Assembly (NCBI GenBank): GCA_029259875.1
Contig: JAJDEK010000463.1
Location: forward strand, 1 to 12,535
Direction of reading: 5' to 3'
DNA from: Planctomycetaceae bacterium
GTDB lineage: Bacteria > Planctomycetota > Planctomycetia > Planctomycetales > Planctomycetaceae
Length of the DNA: 12,535 nucleotides
How positions within the stretch are numbered: the first letter of the stretch is position 1; every line of letters begins with the position of its first letter. Under the pieces are notes generated by a model. It was not told where the DNA came from, searched no databases, and saw only the letters and a program-made list of their open reading frames with translations. The position numbers and the translations under genes were made by a program. Shown here piece after piece: positions 1 through 5,777 of the stretch.

Positions 1-471
1 GAGTAAATTCTTTTCTCTTTTTCTACGTTCGGTTTTTGCTGCCTGAAATTGTTTTAATACCTGCTCGTACTCTTTTCGTGCTTTGGGGTCTTCCGGTGGT
101 TCACCAGTAGCAAACATGCTCTCGATAGCAAACGATGTCTGATCTGCTTTGAACCGTTTTAGAGTCACTTCCTGATAGCGTTGGTGAGATAAGTAGAGCA
201 CGAGACATTGACCCAAAATTGTCAAACAAACAATAGCCAGAACCAAAGTCTTCTTTACCGGTAGACCAAACTTAACAGCCAAGGTAGTCAAGACACCACC
301 TGAAATTAATCCATACACAACAGCATAGACGAGTAGAAGTTTGAGTCGTTCAGGAAGATGGACTGCCAGCAGTGAGAGGGCAGTTATCAGTACCGTTGCC
401 ATGATCAGCCATTGAATAAAACTGGCCTTTTGATTCGGGTGATGTTGAGGTTCTGAAGACTGATCCGTCAT
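1..471 (-). CDS. Membrane protein of unknown function, C-terminus cut by window edge
   Basis: I do not recognise this gene. An open frame of 157 codons runs from an ATG at 471 to the left edge with no stop, so the C-terminus lies outside the window. The translation starts MTDQSSEPQHHPNQ and has three hydrophobic stretches that look like membrane helices, at about residues 19-38, 45-67 and 75-95. A charged tail rich in Lys, Arg, Glu and Gln (about 125-157) may form a coiled coil. The start lies 10 bp after the trpS stop codon, so the two are probably cotranscribed and perhaps translationally coupled. No clear SD precedes this ATG. The frame is supported by its length, the helix-loop-helix pattern and its tight spacing to trpS. 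No function can be assigned. Confidence 0.75.
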   Translation of the reverse strand, partial: MTDQSSEPQHHPNQKASFIQWLIMATVLITALSLLAVHLPERLKLLLVYAVVYGLISGGVLTTLAVKFGLPVKKTLVLAIVCLTILGQCLVLYLSHQRYQEVTLKRFKADQTSFAIESMFATGEPPEDPKARKEYEQVLKQFQAAKTERRKREKNLL

Positions 472-481
472 GGTTTCGATT

Positions 482-1462
482 TCATTTGGAGAAATGCGCT
501 GTTGATAGACCACAGGCGGATTGAACACGTTCCAGGACTTCTTTGCCTTTTTCTCTGGCCTTCCGCGCTCCTTCAGCAAGAATGTCGTTCACAGTGTCGG
601 TATCTGCAGCTAGTTGCTCTCGGCGTTCTCTGGCTTCTCCGAAATATTCGAGAGCCGCTTCGTGAACTGCCTGTTTGGCGTCGCCATAGCCCATGCCTCC
701 TGCGCGATAGCGTGCTGCTAATTCTGCCTGCTGGCTCTCGGGAGCGAACAGTTTATATAAAGCGAATACCGAACAGGTATCGGGATCTTTGGGGTCTTCC
801 AGAGTAGCAGAGTCTGTTTTGATGGACATCACTTTTTTGCGTTGTTTTTTAGGAGCCTCAAAGATTTCAATGACATTTCGATAACTTTTTGACATTTTTT
901 CGCCGTCGATGCCCGGTACTTTTGCCGAAGAATCCAGGACTCTTGACTCTGGAATGGTGAGTGTTTCACGAAACAGAGTATTGAAACGTTGTGCCAGATC
1001 CCGTGTGACCTCGACGTGCTGAATTTGATCCTGACCTACGGGGACCAGATCACTGTCATACAGTAAAATGTCTGCCGCCATCAAAACTGGATACGTAAAC
1101 AGTCCTGCATCAGCGGCAATGCCTTTCGCTTTTTTATCTTTGTAAGCATGACATTTTTCCAGGAGACTTATTTGTGTGACCGTCATTAAAATCCAGGTCA
1201 GGCTGGTGATTTCGGGAATGTCTGATTGCCGGAAAAGTGTTGCCTGTTTAGGGTCGAGCCCTAAGGCAAGAAGATCAATGGCGGCTTCTTGTGTATTCTG
1301 TCGTAGCCGATCCGCATTACGTAGTGTCGTTAAGGCGTGTAAATCCGCGATGAAATAAAACGCTTGATCATTGTCTTGCAAGTCAATGTATTGCTTGATC
1401 GCTCCAAAATAATTACCCCAATGGAAGCGGCCCGTTGGCTGAATTCCCGATAACACTCGCAT
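482..1462 (-). CDS. trpS: Tryptophanyl-tRNA synthetase
   Basis: This cytoplasmic class I aminoacyl-tRNA synthetase charges tRNA-Trp with tryptophan using ATP. The 326-residue product has the usual bacterial TrpRS length. Visible signatures are the HIGH-like motif PTGRFHWGN (residues 9-17), [11 protein letters not shown] (36-46), the tryptophan-pocket region [19 protein letters not shown] (128-146) and the KMSKS loop [10 protein letters not shown] (187-196). The ATG at 1462 directly begins [11 protein letters not shown], the usual N-terminus of the family, so the start is firm although no strong SD is visible. The gene lies 81 bp downstream of pyrD on the same strand and 10 bp upstream of a membrane protein gene, so an operon is plausible. 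The upstream gap shows no Trp-codon leader or T-box that I can see. Confidence 0.97.
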   Translation of the reverse strand: MRVLSGIQPTGRFHWGNYFGAIKQYIDLQDNDQAFYFIADLHALTTLRNADRLRQNTQEAAIDLLALGLDPKQATLFRQSDIPEITSLTWILMTVTQISLLEKCHAYKDKKAKGIAADAGLFTYPVLMAADILLYDSDLVPVGQDQIQHVEVTRDLAQRFNTLFRETLTIPESRVLDSSAKVPGIDGEKMSKSYRNVIEIFEAPKKQRKKVMSIKTDSATLEDPKDPDTCSVFALYKLFAPESQQAELAARYRAGGMGYGDAKQAVHEAALEYFGEARERREQLAADTDTVNDILAEGARKAREKGKEVLERVQSACGLSTAHFSK

Positions 1463-1543
1463 GAGTCAGTTCTCTTTTTTGCTTTGAAATCTATTGTTGA
1501 TTGAAACTGGTTTACTGTAATAGAAAGCCAATGGTTAGTTTGG

Positions 1544-2482
1544 TTATCTTTCTGGATACACGAGAGATCCTACAAGTTCACTGACTTGTGTGCATTTTTC
1601 TTCGAGAACAATTTGTTCCAGCTCTCCGACTAATTGTGTTGCCAAACCGGGGTTATAAAAGTTAGCTGTACCAATTTGAACAGCAGAGGCTCCTGCCACG
1701 ATGAACTCCATCACATCGTCAATGCTGGCAATGCCCCCGACACCAATAATTGGAATCTCTACTGCACGCGCCACCTGACAGACAATTCGTAGTGCGACAG
1801 GCTTAATAGCCGGGCCACTGAGACCACCAAAAACGCCTCCCAGAATGGGCTTTCGCTGGCGCCAGTCAATAGCCGTTCCTTGAATCGTGTTAATGAGAGA
1901 GACAGCGTCAGCGCCTCCTGAGGCGGCCGCCTGTGCGATTTCAACGACACTAGTCACATTAGGAGTCAATTTCGCAATGATGGGCAACTGGCAGCTCTCA
2001 GTGACCTGCTTGAGCATTTTCTCTGTCAAATCTGGCTGAGTACCAAAATCTACACCCCCACTGACATTCGGGCACGAGATATTTAATTCAAGGGCAGCAA
2101 TCTGATCTTGATACGCGTCAAGTCGTGAAGCCATGACTGCCATCTCATCGATCGTGCGGCCTGCAATATTGACAATTAACGCCGTGTCGAGAGAGGCAAG
2201 ATAGTTGAGATGTTTTTCTAGAAACAGATCGATTCCGTCGTTATCCAAACCAATCGAATTTAACAGTCCTGCACTGGTTTCAGTGGTGCGCGGCGGAGGG
2301 TTTCCGATTCGTGGTTCTGTGGTAATTGTCTTGGGAATAATCCCGCCAAGTTTGGAAAAATCGAGAAATGATTCCATTTCACGAGCGTAACCAAATGTAC
2401 CCGATGCGACCAGAATGGGGTTCTTCAGATGCAGGTGGTTCAGGGTAACTGATAATAGATCCGTTTGAGTAGGGGCGTTCAT
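1544..2482 (-). CDS. pyrD: Dihydroorotate dehydrogenase, class 1B-like catalytic subunit
   Basis: The product oxidises dihydroorotate to orotate in de novo pyrimidine synthesis, using FMN in a TIM barrel in the cytosol. At 312 residues it matches class 1 enzymes. Seen motifs are [13 protein letters not shown] (21-33), [20 protein letters not shown] (60-79), ELNISCPNV (132-140) with the class 1 catalytic Cys137, KLTPNVT (171-177), [13 protein letters not shown] (219-231) and [18 protein letters not shown] (243-260), followed by the GTANFYNPG phosphate-site segment. The pattern resembles Bacillus PyrDB rather than the membrane-bound class 2 enzyme, whose base is a Ser. PyrDB normally pairs with the Fe-S/FAD subunit PyrK, and no pyrK is present here. 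The ATG at 2482 is the only sensible start, because an in-frame TAG lies a short way upstream. A repeat-bearing leader precedes the gene. Confidence 0.95.
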   Translation of the reverse strand: MNAPTQTDLLSVTLNHLHLKNPILVASGTFGYAREMESFLDFSKLGGIIPKTITTEPRIGNPPPRTTETSAGLLNSIGLDNDGIDLFLEKHLNYLASLDTALIVNIAGRTIDEMAVMASRLDAYQDQIAALELNISCPNVSGGVDFGTQPDLTEKMLKQVTESCQLPIIAKLTPNVTSVVEIAQAAASGGADAVSLINTIQGTAIDWRQRKPILGGVFGGLSGPAIKPVALRIVCQVARAVEIPIIGVGGIASIDDVMEFIVAGASAVQIGTANFYNPGLATQLVGELEQIVLEEKCTQVSELVGSLVYPER

Positions 2483-2589
2483 CGGATAATCGTCCGGTGC
2501 AGCCAGAGGCTACATGATCGTTCTTTTTATGTTGAATACGGGAGAAGTGCCTTGCAAACCACCCTGCATTGAAGCTGGTTATCAAATCA

Positions 2590-2630
2590 TTGCACTGTGT
2601 CATTACTTGCACTGTGTCATTACACTGTGA
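2590..2630. repeat. 17-bp tandem direct repeat upstream of pyrD
   Basis: TTGCACTGTGTCATTAC occurs twice in perfect head-to-tail copies (2590-2606 and 2607-2623). A partial third copy, ACTGTGA, follows at 2624-2630. Read on the minus strand, the units share ACAGTG followed by TAATGAC. The array lies about 110-150 bp upstream of the pyrD start. It could be a transcription factor binding array controlling pyrD, or a small duplication with no role. The repeat is seen directly; the role is inference. Confidence 0.85.
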
Positions 2631-2727
2631 AGGGATCGTTAAAGACCCACAGAACGCCATCTTAGCGTGCTTACATTGTGAGAGCCAGTAAGTGTGCTAT
2701 GGAAAACCTAATCCCTAAAAGCACAAA

Positions 2728-2755
2728 AGCTGCCGGAAAGGAATTTTCGGCAGCT
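2728..2755 (-). terminator. Rho-independent terminator of the small lipoprotein gene
   Basis: AGCTGCCGGAAA pairs with TTTTCGGCAGCT around a GGAA loop: 12 pairs with one G-U, of which eight are an uninterrupted GC-rich block. On the minus strand the stem runs into TTTTGTGCTTTT, an imperfect U-run. It lies about 85 bp after the stop codon of the lipoprotein gene. Confidence 0.75.
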
Positions 2756-2841
2756 CTGAACAATCTCATTTAATACGGTTTCAAATTCGCAGGGGAAACC
2801 ATTGAATGACCGAATAGTCATGTAGTCCATGACAAATGTGC

Positions 2842-3060
2842 TTAAATCACTCCACCATGAGTTCGATATGGTGTGGCTACGTCAGGCATATCAAGCCCCC
2901 AGATTCGTTCCCAGATTTTGGGAATATGCCGCATACTTTCTGATTGAAAAATTAATTGACGAGCACGAATATCTCTTGAGGATGAGTAGATGGGAACCAC
3001 ACATCCGACCTGAGTGAAGGACATTGCAACTAACATGCTGGCCAATAGAAACTTACGCAT
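2842..3060 (-). CDS. Small lipoprotein of unknown function
   Basis: The product is 72 residues from the chosen start, MRKFLLASMLVAM. It has a charged N-terminus, a hydrophobic core and a lipobox-like SFTQVGC with the Cys about 20 residues in. It should therefore be exported by Sec, lipidated and anchored to a membrane. The mature part is about 53 residues, rich in Arg and Ile in the middle, and ends PDVATPYRTHGGVI. I believe this kind of ending recurs in small planctomycete proteins, but that is from memory and unchecked. An upstream in-frame ATG at 3072 would add four residues. I prefer 3060 because GGAG at 3067-3070 sits six bases before it, an ideal SD that would lie inside the longer frame. 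A hairpin terminator follows. The gene appears monocistronic and its function is unknown. Confidence 0.8.
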   Translation of the reverse strand: MRKFLLASMLVAMSFTQVGCVVPIYSSSRDIRARQLIFQSESMRHIPKIWERIWGLDMPDVATPYRTHGGVI

Positions 3061-3218
3061 TTTTTTCTCCATGATATGGTTATTCCATAGATGCTGGTGT
3101 GAATCCCAGGCAACGATCCCTTAATTCAAACGATTGAATGAAAGGCATCAAACCAATATCGAAGGTGTTAAAGTGCTGAAATGTTATTAAGGAGGAGTTT
3201 GAAGAGGTGGGATTATAA

Positions 3219-3356
3219 ATGCCACATTTAATCTTCTCTAAGTCGTTTTATCGACAATCAGACCAGGAGACTTTGGTAAATAATGCGGATTATTCCAATT
3301 ATTGTGGTGATTCTACTTATCAGGGCTATTTGACAGGATTTACAGACAAAAAATGA
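3219..3356 (+). CDS. Candidate short ORF, 45 codons, unproven
   Basis: The frame starts at ATG 3219 (MPHLIFSKSF) and ends at TGA 3354-3356. GAGGTGG (3204-3210) lies eight bases before the ATG, and a second strong SD-like run, AAGGAGG, lies at 3189-3195. The product is polar (Tyr, Asp, Ser and Gln rich), with one Cys and no signal peptide or membrane segment. No domain is recognised. Support rests on the SD and the otherwise empty spacer. A frame of this length can arise by chance, so this is only a candidate. Confidence 0.25.
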   Translation: MPHLIFSKSFYRQSDQETLVNNADYSNYCGDSTYQGYLTGFTDKK

Positions 3357-3373
3357 GGAAATTACAGTCCATT

Positions 3374-3409
3374 TGTCAATTATAGTGAGAGAGTTTTCTG
3401 TAATTGACA
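3374..3409. repeat. 9-bp inverted repeat with 18-bp spacer
   Basis: TGTCAATTA (3374-3382) is perfectly inverted as TAATTGACA (3401-3409). No U-run follows on either strand, so it is not a typical terminator. It could be an operator or a weak RNA stem. Role unknown. Confidence 0.5.
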
Positions 3410-3421
3410 CATCATAAAAAA

Positions 3422-3456
3422 ACCGGTCTGTTTTCGTACATTCAAAACAGACCGGT
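3422..3456 (-). terminator. Strong Rho-independent terminator of the HU gene
   Basis: ACCGGTCTGTTTT (3422-3434) and AAAACAGACCGGT (3444-3456) form a perfect 13-bp stem with a nine-base loop. On the minus strand the stem is followed by a run of seven or more T. It lies 54 bp after the HU stop codon. On the plus strand no T-run follows, so it acts in one direction. Confidence 0.93.
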
Positions 3457-3509
3457 CATGAGAAAGTTCATACCAGTTCTTTCAACATTAAACTCTTTAG
3501 GAAACAGAC

Positions 3510-3959
3510 TTAAGGAGTATGCTGAGTTCCCGACGCATAAGAACCGTTATTATAAGTTCCTACTTGTGGAGAACCTGGAGTTTGCTGAGCCGCCGGTGGT
3601 GATTGTTGCGGTTGAGATGTCGCCGCAGGATTCCCCACTTGAGGTTGCGAAGCAGCGGCCTTAAGTCTCGCTGCTTCTTCTTCCAGATCACGTACTCGTT
3701 TTTCCATTTCCTTGCCAGGCTTAAACGTTACGACGTATTTCTCTTCTACGTCGACACGTTCTCCTGTCCGTGGATTCCTTGCCTTACGCGCTGCCCGCTT
3801 TTTGACTTCAAACACGCCAAAGTTGCGGAGTTCAATACGCTTGTCGGTCACAAGAGTGTCGACAATTGCATCAAACGTTTTTTGCACAATCTCTTTGGTT
3901 TTGAGTTGTGTCAGACCAATCTCTTCCGAAATCACTTTGACAATCTCTTTTTTCGTCAC
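3510..3959 (-). CDS. HU/IHF-family DNA-binding protein with Pro/Gln-rich C-terminal tail
   Basis: This is a nucleoid-associated protein that bends DNA as a dimer. Residues 1-90 are a standard HU core: [16 protein letters not shown] (1-16), [13 protein letters not shown] (43-55), the DNA-contacting beta arm RNPRTGE (61-67) with the intercalating Pro63, and [13 protein letters not shown] (77-89). HU proteins normally end there. This one continues for about 59 residues: a short acidic/basic helix [13 protein letters not shown] (91-103), then a low-complexity tail rich in Pro, Gln, Ala, Ser and Gly. The tail is likely disordered; its role is unknown. The start codon is GTG at 3957-3959, chosen because GGGAGA at 3968-3973 precedes it by eight bases and the translation begins exactly as HU does. 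A promoter and a strong terminator flank the gene, so it is probably monocistronic. Confidence 0.95.
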   Translation of the reverse strand: MTKKEIVKVISEEIGLTQLKTKEIVQKTFDAIVDTLVTDKRIELRNFGVFEVKKRAARKARNPRTGERVDVEEKYVVTFKPGKEMEKRVRDLEEEAARLKAAASQPQVGNPAATSQPQQSPPAAQQTPGSPQVGTYNNGSYASGTQHTP

Positions 3960-4067
3960 GACTGGGTTCTCCCAATTCTGAGAAGCCGTCGGACAGCTAC
4001 GCCCTTCCGTTGGGCAATTCAGAGCCGTCTCAACTGTAATGGGTTACACGACTTAGTGTCACAATAG

Positions 4068-4097
4068 ATTATTTCCCACAATTGAACAGTAAGTCAA
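4068..4097 (-). promoter_or_regulatory. Sigma70-type promoter for the HU gene
   Basis: On the minus strand, TTGACT (4092-4097) and AATAAT (4068-4073) are separated by 18 bases. Each hexamer matches the consensus at five of six positions. Transcription would start near 4061, giving a leader of about 100 bases before the GTG. Confidence 0.6.
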
Positions 4098-4170
4098 GAC
4101 CGATCTTTGGCTGGCGGCCACAAACAGCGGGTTCTTATACAGTTTTTCACTAGAGGGAAGTAATTATTAT

Positions 4171-4313
4171 AATTCAGCATCTGAAATGCTTCACTTAGTT
4201 TAAAATAAAACTGCAATCTTGTAAGTCATTATTTTCAAAGGGAATAAGAAATTACACTTTCAATAGGCAAGAGACTCATCAGGAGATTCCTGGTCCTTCT
4301 GAGATGCTGAATT
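4171..4313. repeat. Widely spaced perfect 12-bp inverted repeat
   Basis: AATTCAGCATCT (4171-4182) recurs inverted as AGATGCTGAATT (4302-4313), 119 bases apart. I find no target-site duplication outside the ends and no coding capacity inside. It could bound a tiny non-autonomous element, form the closing stem of a structured RNA, or be two operator sites. Confidence 0.6.
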
Positions 4314-4378
4314 CAGGTCACAAAGATTTTTTTACAAACTTCAAACGAAATTGGCAAAAAGGGGGTTAGAGAGTCACT

Positions 4379-4422
4379 TTTGTAGAAATTCAGCGCTACA
4401 AAGTCTTTAAAAGTCGAGACTT
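4379..4422. other. Two adjacent small hairpins
   Basis: TTGTAG/CTACAA (closing about 4380-4401) encloses a ten-base loop. It is immediately followed by AAGTCT/AGACTT (4401-4406 with 4417-4422), also with a ten-base loop. Neither has a proper U-run. They may be part of an RNA or simply chance. Confidence 0.3.
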
Positions 4423-4587
4423 AATTAACGGAAATTATTTGTAGATAATGCGTGATTCCAGGTGAAAGAAATTGTTCAACGAGCCGTAACCTGTTACCAG
4501 AGCGAGATGAATTCTGGTTTGAAGAACAGAAACGTAAGCAAAAGAGTGTCTTTGTTTCAGATGTATTTGTGAAGAATCATTCAAAGT

Positions 4588-5019
4588 TCATAAGTCACTT
4601 TGTGATACACGTTTTTGAATCTCATCAAAGCTTATAAAAGCTCCTTTTCCTGCGCCAGGGCATTCTGGTGAAAGTGATTTCCAGCTCTCTTCACTTTCGA
4701 TATTTGAATTCCAGAAAGGCCAGGTGCGACATTGTGTGGGACGAGCTTCATAAACAGTGCAGCATCTCTTTTCAGGATCAAAGAATGTACAATCACCGTT
4801 CGCAAATTCTGTTAATGAGCGCCGCCCTCCGTAGAGGCGCGTGTGCATTAACATTATTTCGCCTTTGGATTTACCCGTTAGTTCTGCAATGGCTTCGATT
4901 TCTGATTCCTCTACCCAAACAACACCGGGGGCACCGGTACAACAATTACCACATTGCGTACATGTAAAATTTAAACCATTTTGATACCAGGGGCTTTGTT
5001 CAGAATTCTGATCACTCAT
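4588..5019 (-). CDS. YkgJ-family cysteine cluster protein
   Basis: The 143-residue product is soluble and belongs by motif to the YkgJ/CxxCxxCC family, annotated as zinc- or iron-sulfur-binding proteins of unknown biochemical role. Nine Cys are visible: C20, C23, C26 and C27 in CTQCGNCC; C77; C86 and C87 in KRCCTVYEARPTQCRTWPFW; C97; and C120. The segment YEARPTQCRTWPFW is typical of the family. The ATG at 5019 gives a short N-terminus before the first Cys; the SD is weak. It is transcribed away from mobA, the two starts being 72 bp apart, so they may share a control region. Whether it helps metal or cofactor chemistry alongside mobA is only a guess from position. Confidence 0.88.
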   Translation of the reverse strand: MSDQNSEQSPWYQNGLNFTCTQCGNCCTGAPGVVWVEESEIEAIAELTGKSKGEIMLMHTRLYGGRRSLTEFANGDCTFFDPEKRCCTVYEARPTQCRTWPFWNSNIESEESWKSLSPECPGAGKGAFISFDEIQKRVSQSDL

Positions 5020-5091
5020 TTGACAGGTCGCTTTTCTGAATTGTGTTAAACAGTAATTTTGGATCTCTTTTTGTAAGTTACCTATGGGAAT
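5020..5091. promoter_or_regulatory. Divergent intergenic region between the YkgJ gene and mobA
   Basis: These 72 bases must hold both 5' control regions unless transcripts start inside the genes. TTGACA (5020-5025) is a perfect -35 on the plus strand, but only a poor -10 (TGTTAA at 5044-5049) follows at 18 bases. No confident minus-strand promoter is visible. Confidence 0.35.
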
Positions 5092-5742
5092 ATGTCAAAT
5101 ACAAGCGAAGAAATAAAGATCGGTGGGCTAATTCTCTGTGGTGGTGAAAGTTCTCGTATGAATTTTCCCAAAGCATGGCTGCCTTTGGGAAATGAGTTGA
5201 TGTTGCAAAGGGTTTTGCGCATCATTTCTAGTGTCGTCTCGCCCGTGATTGTTGTTGCTTCGCGAGATCAACAGCTACCTCAGTTGCCAGAATCGGTTAC
5301 TGTCATTTTTGATAAAGAAACAGGAGCAGGTCCTCTGCCTGCAATAGCGCATGGGTTGGACGCGTTGAAAGACAGATGTGATGCCGCATTTGTATCAGGC
5401 TGTGATACTCCACTAATAGATGTTGAGTTCATCACAAAGATCATTTCTGCATTGGATGAGAATCAACTGGTCATGGTTCGAGAAGGAAAATGGTACCATC
5501 CTCTGGCTGCCGTTTATCGGACATCTTTGATTGACCAGATACATCATTTATTAAACTCAAACCAACGGCGGCCTATTGATTTGGCAGAGACCGTCAAAAC
5601 ATGTTTTCTCGATGTGGAAGTGCTCCGAGAGATTGATCCTGATCTGCAAGGATTACAGAATATTAATACGCGTGAGCAGTATTTCGAACTTCTCCACGAG
5701 ACCGGCCTGGCGAATTCAACAAAGTTACCCTTTGAAGCATGA
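5092..5742 (+). CDS. mobA: Molybdenum cofactor guanylyltransferase
   Basis: MobA transfers GMP from GTP to molybdopterin to form the guanine-dinucleotide cofactor of Mo/W enzymes, in the cytoplasm. The 216-residue product has a nucleotidyltransferase Rossmann fold. The GTP-binding signature is LILCGGESSRMNFPKAWL (13-30), with GG 17-18, R22 and K27. DKETGAGPLPAIAHGL (74-89) and VSGCDTPLID (101-110), with D105 as the likely Mg ligand, follow. HPLAAVY (136-142) and NINTREQY (190-197) near the C-terminus are also typical of MobA. No molybdoenzyme or other moa/moe gene is in the window. GGGA lies very close to the ATG, so the SD is poor. The gene converges with the glycosyltransferase gene, 35 bp from its stop, and no clear terminator lies between. 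Confidence 0.92.
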   Translation: MSNTSEEIKIGGLILCGGESSRMNFPKAWLPLGNELMLQRVLRIISSVVSPVIVVASRDQQLPQLPESVTVIFDKETGAGPLPAIAHGLDALKDRCDAAFVSGCDTPLIDVEFITKIISALDENQLVMVREGKWYHPLAAVYRTSLIDQIHHLLNSNQRRPIDLAETVKTCFLDVEVLREIDPDLQGLQNINTREQYFELLHETGLANSTKLPFEA

Positions 5743-5777
5743 TGGTTTTGCTGGTAACTAAAACAAACTGTAATCGA

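Larger units (their letters stand above)
2483..2841. other. Non-coding spacer between pyrD and the lipoprotein gene
   Basis: I see no convincing gene in these 359 bases. The pyrD-proximal half is its upstream region and holds a 17-bp tandem repeat (2590-2623). The other half is the 3' region of the small lipoprotein gene. It holds two short perfect stems, GTCATG/CATGAC (2817-2833) and GGTTTC/GAAACC (2777-2800), followed by the terminator-like hairpin at 2728-2755. A minus-strand frame that runs across the repeat appears to be chance. Confidence 0.6.
3061..3509. other. Long spacer between the lipoprotein and HU genes
   Basis: About 450 bases without a well-supported gene. It contains the upstream region of the lipoprotein gene, a perfect short palindrome ATTCAAACGATTGAAT at 3124-3139, a candidate 45-codon plus-strand ORF (3219-3356), a 9-bp inverted repeat (3374-3409) and the HU terminator (3422-3456). 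I could not place a confident promoter for the lipoprotein gene. Confidence 0.5.
3960..4587. other. Long non-coding region upstream of the HU gene
   Basis: About 630 bases, AT-rich, with no convincing gene on either strand. It holds the HU promoter (4068-4097) and its roughly 100-base leader, a widely spaced 12-bp inverted repeat (4171-4182 with 4302-4313), and two back-to-back short hairpins (4379-4422). A 61-codon plus-strand frame from GTG 4452 overlaps the end of the YkgJ gene and has no supporting signals. I see no clear terminator for the YkgJ gene, so its transcript may run into this region. Confidence 0.5.

Noticed and set aside
2379..2660. 93-codon minus-strand frame across the pyrD start and the tandem repeat
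   Set aside because: Overlaps pyrD by 104 bases in another frame; its apparent internal repeat is only the translated 17-bp DNA repeat.
3603..4067. 154-codon plus-strand frame across the HU gene
   Set aside because: It lies antisense to a clear HU gene, reads as low-complexity Arg/Phe/Leu-rich sequence and has no SD; shadow of the HU reading frame.
4171..4313. Insertion sequence or MITE with terminal inverted repeats
   Set aside because: Only 12-bp ends, no target-site duplication, no transposase fragment and no second copy in the window; kept only as a repeat.
4452..4637. 61-codon plus-strand frame beginning with GTG
   Set aside because: Overlaps the end of the YkgJ gene on the opposite strand; no SD, promoter or recognisable features.
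5743..5777. Terminator between convergent mobA and the glycosyltransferase gene
   Set aside because: The 35-bp gap contains no stem with a U-run on either strand.
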